Shown piece after piece: positions 1 to 5,992 of a stretch of 24,313 nt of DNA (within the stretch, counting starts at the first letter, position 1; each line of letters opens with the position of its first letter). Source of the stretch: a virus; the IMG/VR virus record IMGVR_UViG_3300010885_010166, positions 1 through 24,313 of that record. The stretch is one strand, 5' to 3'. A model generated the notes under the pieces. The model saw nothing but the letters and a program-made list of their open reading frames with translations. It was not told where the DNA came from and searched no databases. The position numbers were made by a program, and so were the translations under genes.

Positions 1-372
1 ATTAGGAAAGCGTACATCACTAATAACAATGTCATCGTTACTGGTTAATAGTTTATGCTCTAAACTAGCAATCCAAATATCATTATGAAATGCTTTACGG
101 CAAACTTCTGTACCCCACCATTGAAGAATCCACCTTGGTGTTAGATTGGGCATGTCTAAACGTTCTGCCCACCACGGATCCACTTGTTCTCGCCATTCTC
201 GGGCTTCTTTTGTACGGCCTTCGAGTAATGTACGATCCCAACCAAACACGGCTGCTACAGCATCTTTTAATGTGCCAGCAAAACTATCTCTTCTAAATCC
301 GTGAAAATTAACCAAATAATCGGCGGCGGTGTCTTTTCCAGAGCCAATTAAACCTACAAAACCAATGATCAT
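1..372 (-). CDS. T4 gp1-like deoxynucleoside monophosphate kinase (partial)
   Basis: Likely phosphorylates dNMPs to dNDPs for phage DNA synthesis in the host cytoplasm. The gene starts at the ATG complementary to 370-372 and runs off the left edge, so 124 codons are visible. Residues 7-15 (GLIGSGKDT) are a P-loop (Walker A). They are followed by a FRRDSFAGTLKDA segment, a Trp-rich middle (EQVDPWWAERL, ILQWWGTEVCR) and the segment DIVISDVRFPN near the cut. This order is typical of the phage dNMP kinase family that includes T4 gene 1. AGGA lies 8 nt before the ATG (TTGAGGATGTTATG), which supports this start. It lies downstream of gp13 on the same strand with a 57-nt gap, so the two may be co-transcribed. 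The C-terminal part lies outside the window. The family call is from remembered motifs, not from a search. Confidence 0.85.
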   Translation of the reverse strand, partial: MIIGFVGLIGSGKDTAADYLVNFHGFRRDSFAGTLKDAVAAVFGWDRTLLEGRTKEAREWREQVDPWWAERLDMPNLTPRWILQWWGTEVCRKAFHNDIWIASLEHKLLTSNDDIVISDVRFPN

Positions 373-429
373 AACATCCTCAAGTGATACTATAATATAT
401 TACAATTATATTAATTTGTCAATAATTTA

Positions 430-1188
430 TTAGCCAATTACAAAAGTAAGCGGTGTGCCCCCGTCTTTGTAATTTACTAAATCAAGTTCAAGGGTTTCAA
501 TTTCAGCTTTACCTTCACCTTTGAGAGCTGCACCATTTAATTGTGTGGTGCCCGATGGTGCAGCAATACTGGCAAACTTTTCACGTGCTTCACCTAGCAT
601 AAGTTTACAAGTTGCTAATGAATATTCTTTTAACCACTGTCCTGCAAACTGATCTTGCATGAGATTAAAGTCTGGGCGATAGTTATATAACCACAACATG
701 ACTTCTTCTTCGGCTCGTGGACGTTGCATAATAGTAAGTTTTTTAGTAGTTTTGTTAAATGTAAAGTTAATTTCGCTACCAAACATTTTACCTACTAATT
801 TTTGATAGCTGGCAAATGCGTAATAAGTTGCTAATCCTCCCATATTTGTACTAGTTAACAAATAAGTGTTAGAATATGCTAGATTAAATGGTTCGTATAC
901 TGAGCCGCCTTGACCGCCTCCTGATCTACTGCCAACGCTACGACGGAAAATCTGTCGAACATTGGTAACTTCTTGTGGAAGCATATACTCATTTTGATCC
1001 ACTTCGAGTGTTAAGAATCCAAAACTTTCTTCTACTGCATTACTACTGCGTTGGCGAAATTTAGCCAATGCCCTGTTAATTGCTGTGCTGTAATGTACAG
1101 GGTCTAGTTCTACATCAACCATGCCACTACCTAACATGGATTTGACGTATTCTACAATTTGTTGGCGTTCGTTTTCGTTTTCAGTCAT
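430..1188 (-). CDS. Neck protein, T4 gp13-like
   Basis: Head-completion (neck) protein that in T4 joins gp14 to close the filled head and form the tail-docking site. The 252-aa product shows features I associate with marine T4-like gp13: an N-terminal segment with VDVELDPVHYSTAINRAL, then FRQRSSNAVEESFGFL, NEYMLPQEVTNVRQIFRR, a tyrosine- and leucine-rich middle, WLYNYRPDFNL, KLMLGEAREKFA, and the C-terminal TPLTFVIG. It is soluble, with no signal peptide or membrane segment. The ATG at 1188 has no strong ribosome site; only a TAGG lies about 13 nt upstream. It is transcribed away from gp14, with 28 bp between the two starts, whereas in T4 genes 13 and 14 run in the same direction. The dNMP kinase follows downstream. 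Confidence 0.88.
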   Translation of the reverse strand: MTENENERQQIVEYVKSMLGSGMVDVELDPVHYSTAINRALAKFRQRSSNAVEESFGFLTLEVDQNEYMLPQEVTNVRQIFRRSVGSRSGGGQGGSVYEPFNLAYSNTYLLTSTNMGGLATYYAFASYQKLVGKMFGSEINFTFNKTTKKLTIMQRPRAEEEVMLWLYNYRPDFNLMQDQFAGQWLKEYSLATCKLMLGEAREKFASIAAPSGTTQLNGAALKGEGKAEIETLELDLVNYKDGGTPLTFVIG

Positions 1189-1201
1189 AACAATATTTAC
1201 C

Positions 1202-1209
1202 TATAAATA
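1202..1209 (+). promoter_or_regulatory. T4-type late promoter TATAAATA before gp14
   Basis: An exact TATAAATA lies in the 28-bp gp13/gp14 intergenic region, 7 nt before the gp14 ATG. In T4 this octamer is the -10-like element recognised by sigma gp55 with the sliding clamp, and transcription starts about 6 nt after it. Here that would be near 1215, only about 2 nt before the ATG. Confidence 0.75.
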
Positions 1210-1216
1210 CAATACT

Positions 1217-2416
1217 ATGCCAAGACTTTCCATGTACAAGCCCGAAAAGGGCAATGATTTTAGATTTATAGATCGTGTAATTAACGAAGAATTCCAAGTC
1301 GGCGGTACAGATGTTTATATACACAAATATCTCGGCCCTGTTAATCCCGAAGAAGGAAACAGTACTCCTACACAACCTAATAATTCTAATCCTATTCCAG
1401 AATTAGGAATACAAGATTTGTTGTTTATGGAAAACAGAGATAGACATTATGCTCCAGATGTTTACGTTATTCGTGGCATATACACCATGCAAGACTTAGA
1501 TTTTAATTTGAGTCAATTTGGATTATTTCTTCAGAATGACAACATTATGATTAATTTTCACTTACGTAGCAGTTTTGATGCATTAGGTAGAAAAATTATG
1601 GCAGGCGATGTTATAGAATTGCCACATCAAAAAGATGAATATGCATTAGATGATAGTCTTGTAGCACTAAGAAGATTCTATGTTGTTTCAGAGGTTACAC
1701 GCCCTGCCAGTGGATATAGCCAAACTTGGTATCCACATTTAGTTAGAGCAAAATGTTCACCACTAGTTGATAGTCAGGAATTTAAAGAAATTCTTGATGC
1801 AGATTCTGGAGCAGAAGATGGTAGTACATTACGTGATTTAATATCATCATATAAGAAAAATATAGAAATTAATAATCAAATTATTCAACAGGCACAAGCG
1901 GATGTTGAAAAGAGTGGATATAAAACTGAGCAATTTTACATTGTACCAGTTAGTAATACCGGAACAGGATTATTATCCGTAGCTGATGCTACAATTGATA
2001 ATACCGATGTTACGTCAGAATCATCATATTTAGATGCATCGGCTGTATTAAATACTCCTGGTAAAAATTATTATATCGGATATTTAACAGGTGATGGACT
2101 TCCACCAAATGGTATTCCTTATGGATTTGGTATTATATTTCCTGCAACTCCAGCACTTGGTGATTTTTTCTTAAGAACCGATTATTTGCCTAATAGGTTA
2201 TTTAGATACGATGGGGTACATTGGATCAAATACGAAGATAATGTAAGAATGACCACCAGTATGATGGGAGAATCACAAACAGATAATCCATTATTGGTAA
2301 GAAGAAAGTTAAAAACTAGTTTTGTCAATAATACAACAACTGGTACAATTTCTGGTGTAGTTGTTCGAGAACGACAGGCACTAAGTCAAGTATTAAAACC
2401 AAGGGCAGATTTATAA
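1217..2416 (+). CDS. Neck protein, T4 gp14-like
   Basis: Neck protein that in T4 works with gp13 to complete the head and accept the tail. The ATG at 1217 gives 399 aa beginning MPRLSMYKPEKGNDFRFIDR. A longer reading from 1121 would run back through gp13 on the other strand and lacks this conserved beginning, so 1217 is chosen. Seen in order: GGTDVYIHKYLGP (about 27-39), IQDLLFMENRDRHY, LSQFGLFLQND, RKIMAGDVIELPHQKDEYAL, TWYPHLVRAKCSPLVDSQE (near 180-200), a charged coiled linker, then GDFFLRTDYLPNRLFRYDG and KYEDNVRM near the C terminus. It is longer than T4 gp14 (about 256 aa) because of this C-terminal extension, which I recall from marine and other divergent T4-like relatives. A TATAAATA lies just upstream, and gp15 follows directly. 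Confidence 0.82.
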   Translation: MPRLSMYKPEKGNDFRFIDRVINEEFQVGGTDVYIHKYLGPVNPEEGNSTPTQPNNSNPIPELGIQDLLFMENRDRHYAPDVYVIRGIYTMQDLDFNLSQFGLFLQNDNIMINFHLRSSFDALGRKIMAGDVIELPHQKDEYALDDSLVALRRFYVVSEVTRPASGYSQTWYPHLVRAKCSPLVDSQEFKEILDADSGAEDGSTLRDLISSYKKNIEINNQIIQQAQADVEKSGYKTEQFYIVPVSNTGTGLLSVADATIDNTDVTSESSYLDASAVLNTPGKNYYIGYLTGDGLPPNGIPYGFGIIFPATPALGDFFLRTDYLPNRLFRYDGVHWIKYEDNVRMTTSMMGESQTDNPLLVRRKLKTSFVNNTTTGTISGVVVRERQALSQVLKPRADL

Positions 2417-2417
2417 T

Positions 2418-2456
2418 ATGGTTATTTACAAATTAAACACGGAGGCAGCGGTTTAA
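2418..2456 (+). other. 12-codon ORF at expected gp15 start, wrong frame
   Basis: An ATG begins one base after the gp14 stop codon and encodes MVIYKLNTEAAV before TAA at 2454-2456. This is where the gp15 start would be expected, but it is one frame away from the conserved gp15 coding sequence, which is open back to 2437. A +1 shift anywhere between 2437 and the GTT TAA at 2451-2456 would join it to the gp15 frame. It could be the real gp15 N terminus reached by frameshifting, a sequencing indel in the TTT at 2452-2454, or a short leader peptide. Confidence 0.4.
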
Positions 2457-2465
2457 CACCGACTG
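2441..2465 (+). promoter_or_regulatory. GGAGG followed by hairpin ahead of gp15
   Basis: GGAGG (2441-2445) is the strongest Shine-Dalgarno-like sequence near gp15. It is directly followed by a hairpin: 2446-2452 (CAGCGGT) pairs with 2458-2465 (ACCGACTG), with a TTAAC loop and one bulged A at 2462. The TAA stop of the short ORF lies largely in the loop. In T4 gene 38 a hairpin is known to bring a distant ribosome site close to the start. A similar role, or stimulation of frameshifting, is an inference here because no normal start codon lies at the matching distance. Confidence 0.4.
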
Positions 2466-2508
2466 TACTAAATCGGACTACTTTTATGATGGGCAAATAC
2501 GTAGATAT

Positions 2509-3867
2509 TTGTCACAATTTATTCAAATACTTAGTAATTTTGCCTACAAAGATGCCAAAGGTAATTTAGTACAGGTGCCTGTTCGTTATGGAGATATGAC
2601 TAGACAAGTTGGACAAATACTAAAAAAGAATAGTGAGAACACAATTCCTAGTGCTCCATTTATTTCTTGCTATATCAAAGAATTAGAATTTGATAGAGAA
2701 CGATTACAAGATCCAACTTTTATTAGTAAAATTAATATAATAGAAAGAGACATTGAGCATCAACAATACTTAAATACCAAAGGCAATAACTATACCATTG
2801 AACGTATTATGCCAAGTCCGTATAAATTAACGTTAAATGCAGATATATGGACTACTAGTAACGATCAAAAATTACAAATATTTGAACAAATAGCAATTTT
2901 CTTTACTCCAAGTTTTGAAATACAAACTACAGATAATTATCTTGATTGGACAAGTCTAAGTACTGTTAGATTAGATGATGTGAACTGGACTAGTCGTCAA
3001 ATTCCCCAAGGAGTTACAGAAGATATAGATATCATGACTATGACATTTGATACGCCTGTATGGATTACTCCTCCTGCCAAAGTAAAAAAATTAGGAGTTA
3101 TTACTAAAATTATATCTAATATATTTTCAGGTAATGCACAAGGAACAATTTCTAGTCTATATAATGTACAAGATGCTTCTGATGTATTTTCAAATGTTTC
3201 TCCAGATGCAACAATTACAATAACTCCTGGAAATTATGATTTATTAGTTTTAAACAATACTGCAAGGCTAATACACAGTAATGGTGTTGGTGAAAACATT
3301 GATATTACAGCACCAAAAAATACAGCATCGTGGCATAAAGTATTAGATTTATATCCTGGAAAATTTAGAGCAGGGTTAAGTGAATTAAGATTTGCTCAAT
3401 CGGGAGGCAATGAAATAATTGCTTATATGAGTTTAGATCCTAGTGATGATTTTGCTATGAGATTGAACATAAACACCGACACTGTACCAAGTAATACAAT
3501 TATTGCAGGTAGAGGAACAGTCGATGCTGTAGTTAATCCTGAAAATTTTAATCCTGGAACAGTCACAATAAACACAAGATATTTGATATTAGAAGATATC
3601 AATAACAATCCGCTATTTGGACACACAGGATATCAAGGACCGGTTGCATGGCAAAATTCCGATCATACAGATTTTCAAGCATTTGCCAATGACATTATAG
3701 AGTGGAATGGTAGTAACTGGAATGTTATATTCAGTTCTGCGACAGTTACTAGTATTATATACATAACTAATTCATATACGAGTACACAGTATAAATGGGA
3801 TAACGGAGCATGGAGTAAGAGTTATGAGGGCGTTTATAGTTCAACATTATGGAGAATAATTCTTTAA
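2509..3867 (+). CDS. Tail terminator/sheath stabiliser, T4 gp15-like; start unresolved
   Basis: T4 gp15 caps the tail tube and sheath and links the tail to the neck. The only standard start codon in frame is TTG at 2509 (452 aa), but the conserved family beginning DYFYDGQIRRYL lies upstream in the same open frame (about 2476-2511), so the true protein starts earlier. No ATG, GTG or TTG occurs in that frame between the stop at 2434-2436 and 2509. Seen from the TTG: VPVRYGDMTRQVGQIL, IPSAPFISCYIKELEFDRER, TIERIMPSPYKL, ADIWTTSNDQKLQIFEQI, EIQTTDNYLDWTSL, DIDIMTMTFDTPVWI and KVKKLGVITKII (core to about residue 205). A long beta-rich extension follows, ending in a WNGSNWNV/YKWDNGAW region and SSTLWRIIL, as in marine T4-like relatives. 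It overlaps the Nudix gene by 19 nt. The identity is firm; the start is not. Confidence 0.85.
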   Translation: MSQFIQILSNFAYKDAKGNLVQVPVRYGDMTRQVGQILKKNSENTIPSAPFISCYIKELEFDRERLQDPTFISKINIIERDIEHQQYLNTKGNNYTIERIMPSPYKLTLNADIWTTSNDQKLQIFEQIAIFFTPSFEIQTTDNYLDWTSLSTVRLDDVNWTSRQIPQGVTEDIDIMTMTFDTPVWITPPAKVKKLGVITKIISNIFSGNAQGTISSLYNVQDASDVFSNVSPDATITITPGNYDLLVLNNTARLIHSNGVGENIDITAPKNTASWHKVLDLYPGKFRAGLSELRFAQSGGNEIIAYMSLDPSDDFAMRLNINTDTVPSNTIIAGRGTVDAVVNPENFNPGTVTINTRYLILEDINNNPLFGHTGYQGPVAWQNSDHTDFQAFANDIIEWNGSNWNVIFSSATVTSIIYITNSYTSTQYKWDNGAWSKSYEGVYSSTLWRIIL

Positions 3868-4289
3868 ATCAAGTAATATGTAGCGGCGGGCTATTTCTTG
3901 CCAAAGATACTAAACGATTTTTATTTTTATCAAGAACTCAGTCCAAAACCGCAGGAACATGGGGACTAGTTGGGGGTAAAAAAGAACCCTCAGATGTTAC
4001 CCCATATGATGCTCTTATACGAGAGATACATGAAGAAATAGGCAAAATGCCTACTATAAAAAAAGTAATTCCTTTAGAATTGTTTATCAGCAATGATCTA
4101 CAGTTTCAGTACAACACATATCTATTGATTGTTGATCGTGAATTTATTCCTGTACTAAATGAAGAGCACGATGGATATGCTTGGGCCAGTTACGATCAGT
4201 GGCCCAAACCGTTGCATAGAGCTGTAAAGAATTCATTTAGCAGTAAAATTATTAGAGCCAAATTAGAATTATTATTGGATTTATTTTAA
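3849..4289 (+). CDS. Nudix hydrolase
   Basis: Small (146-aa) Nudix-fold hydrolase, expected to cleave a nucleoside diphosphate linked to another group; the substrate cannot be read from sequence. The Nudix box runs from about residue 43 to 66: GGKKEPSDVTPYDALIREIHEEIG. The REIHEEIG helix with metal-binding Glu residues (59, 62, 63) is intact. The first half is unusual: between the Gly and the TPYDALI segment there is one more residue than in G-x5-E-x7-REUxEExGU, and the usual Glu is replaced by Asp-Val. TWGLVGG precedes the box, as in other Nudix proteins. The start overlaps the end of gp15 by 19 nt in another frame, suggesting translational coupling. Its stop overlaps the stop of the converging glycosyltransferase gene at the palindrome TTAA. 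Functions proposed for phage Nudix enzymes include nucleotide clean-up and RNA decapping. Confidence 0.82.
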   Translation: MENNSLNQVICSGGLFLAKDTKRFLFLSRTQSKTAGTWGLVGGKKEPSDVTPYDALIREIHEEIGKMPTIKKVIPLELFISNDLQFQYNTYLLIVDREFIPVLNEEHDGYAWASYDQWPKPLHRAVKNSFSSKIIRAKLELLLDLF

Positions 4290-5074
4290 AATCCTAGATG
4301 TTTTTTTCTAACAAATTCTAAATCGTAATTAGATTGCTGAGAACTTTCTGCTTGTTTTTCAAATGGTGTACGTGTTGGAGAACATATTCTCCAGTCTGGT
4401 CCCCATTTCTTTGTCAAATACTCTATATTCATTGCGTTGACATCATCTAATTTTTCTTTTAAGCTAGGATCATTTTTTTGTGTTTGATAATGATATTCCC
4501 CATCGCTTAGTTCTAATCCGTGATAGTATGGTTTTTCTAAAGACAATATTTTTCTAATTGGTCTATGTATAAATCTCATAATATAGTCCGCATCTTCACA
4601 ATATGCTGGATATAAGTTTTCGTCAAATAATCCAAAATGTTGAATAATAACATCTCTTATTAAAAATAAATCCCAACTACCAACACCAAATGCTCCCGGA
4701 TTACCATGTATCAATCCTAGATTAGAATCGTTCTCTATCTTAGTTGACATTTCTTCCAATACACCTGGACCAAATGACACATCGTCATTGGCTATAATCC
4801 AATATGGACTATTCATGAAACATTTAATTATAAGATTCCATGCACCAGCAACTCCTATATTTGCGGGTAAATGTACTATTTTTATATTCTTAACAAATTT
4901 GTGATTTATTTTTTTTAAATTATCCAAATCTTCGTCTAATTCTCCACGACCATTATTGTTGATAATAACAAAATTATCAACAGGATAGTCAATACTCATT
5001 AGTAATCTAGTTACCCAGAAATTACTATTAACTACTGCTGTTCCAATAACTGGTATTGATTGTTGTGTGCTCAT
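4286..5074 (-). CDS. Family 2 (GT-A) glycosyltransferase
   Basis: Probable inverting sugar transferase of the GT2 fold using a nucleotide-sugar donor; acceptor unknown. In the 262-aa product, the N-terminal Rossmann-like part has IPVIGTAVVN and NFVIINNNGRG (about 34-44). LPANIGVAGAWNLII (69-83) is the typical stretch before the metal site. IIANDDVSF (93-101) holds the DxD-type motif as NDD (96-98). YCEDADYIMRF (158-168) supplies the acidic residues near the acceptor site, followed by YYHGLEL. The protein ends with a charged tail after TKKWGPDWRICSPT. No membrane helices are seen, so it is probably cytosolic. Its ATG overlaps the stop of the radical SAM gene upstream (ATGA), which indicates coupled translation. 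Resemblance is closest to rhamnosyl-like GT2 enzymes, but the donor sugar is not determinable. Confidence 0.8.
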   Translation of the reverse strand: MSTQQSIPVIGTAVVNSNFWVTRLLMSIDYPVDNFVIINNNGRGELDEDLDNLKKINHKFVKNIKIVHLPANIGVAGAWNLIIKCFMNSPYWIIANDDVSFGPGVLEEMSTKIENDSNLGLIHGNPGAFGVGSWDLFLIRDVIIQHFGLFDENLYPAYCEDADYIMRFIHRPIRKILSLEKPYYHGLELSDGEYHYQTQKNDPSLKEKLDDVNAMNIEYLTKKWGPDWRICSPTRTPFEKQAESSQQSNYDLEFVRKKHLGF

Positions 5075-5991
5075 CTTATAAAACCTTTTTCAAATTTAAT
5101 TACATCAGAATCTAACTTTATTCCATTTTCACAAGATCTACAAATGTTAAAAGTAGAATAAGGTTCTGGGATTACTTCTTCGTAACTTTGATCATATAAA
5201 TTACCTATAATATTTTCTAAACTATAATCCATACAACAAAGAGAAACATCTCCATTTGGCAATAAAACATTATGATACAATCTTTCTTCACAATTGCAAG
5301 TCATGTCATGATTTCCGTGAAATACTGTTTTATATTCATTCTTTAAATTTTCTAACTCGGGTTTTAATAATGCCTCACCTAGTAAATTTCCTGCACGATG
5401 CCACATTTCGTGTACTGGTGCAGATGAATATAGATGCCTAATATCTTCATGAATTTCGGTTCCCATAGACATGGTATGTAAATTATGTATTTCATGTTGA
5501 ATTGTTTTCATGTATTCTAAAAGTTTAATATATCCTTTAGTTATTGGATGTTTTGCTAAACGCCCTTGATCGGGCAAATGTAAAACAAAACCACCGTTGG
5601 GATTACCAGAAAACGGAATATGTTTAATACGTTCCATATCTTCTATAGACATTCCTATACCAGTAGTGAATATAGACACAGGATGGCCTTGATCGTGTGC
5701 ATACAATACCATATCTGTACAATATTTATTCATCCACGGCTCAGTAAATCCTGCAAATGTAATTCTTATGTCTTTAGGTACTTTATCTATTAACGTTCTA
5801 AACCCTTCTATAGATAAAATTGCTTCGCCTTTATATTTAGATTCTAAAATGCGTTGTGGACAGAACACACAATCAACCACGCATCCTTTTTTTGGAATTA
5901 TGGTAGTAATTTCCAACGTGGGAGCACGAGACAGTCTCCACTTCTCAGTATAAACTCCTGGAAAAACTTTTATTTTATGTTCTGATTTCAT
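5071..5991 (-). CDS. Radical SAM protein with SPASM-like C terminus
   Basis: Predicted 4Fe-4S enzyme that cleaves S-adenosylmethionine to make a 5'-deoxyadenosyl radical. In the 306-aa product, Cys37, Cys41 and Cys44 form CxxxCxxC (GCVVDCVFCPQ), the cluster motif. FAGFTEPWMNKY (about 79-90) resembles the glycine-rich SAM-binding strand with an acidic residue. The C-terminal part has further cysteines at 232, 234, 252, 253, 284 and 287 in the pattern of a SPASM/Twitch auxiliary-cluster domain (VLLPNGDVSLCC is typical). SPASM proteins often modify peptides or sugars, but the substrate here is unknown. It sits in a compact minus-strand cassette: the glycosyltransferase start overlaps its stop, and the methyltransferase gene ends 1 nt upstream of its start. 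The small upstream 63-aa gene is not obviously a peptide substrate. Confidence 0.82.
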   Translation of the reverse strand: MKSEHKIKVFPGVYTEKWRLSRAPTLEITTIIPKKGCVVDCVFCPQRILESKYKGEAILSIEGFRTLIDKVPKDIRITFAGFTEPWMNKYCTDMVLYAHDQGHPVSIFTTGIGMSIEDMERIKHIPFSGNPNGGFVLHLPDQGRLAKHPITKGYIKLLEYMKTIQHEIHNLHTMSMGTEIHEDIRHLYSSAPVHEMWHRAGNLLGEALLKPELENLKNEYKTVFHGNHDMTCNCEERLYHNVLLPNGDVSLCCMDYSLENIIGNLYDQSYEEVIPEPYSTFNICRSCENGIKLDSDVIKFEKGFIR

Positions 5992-5992
5992 A

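Noticed and set aside
1121-1216. An upstream start for gp14 at 1121
   Set aside because: This extension lies opposite the gp13 coding region and does not resemble gp14 N termini. The conserved beginning starts at 1217, right after the promoter.
2486-2560. ATG ATG at 2486-2491 as the gp15 start
   Set aside because: It is in a different frame from gp15 and reaches a stop shortly afterwards without gp15 sequence.
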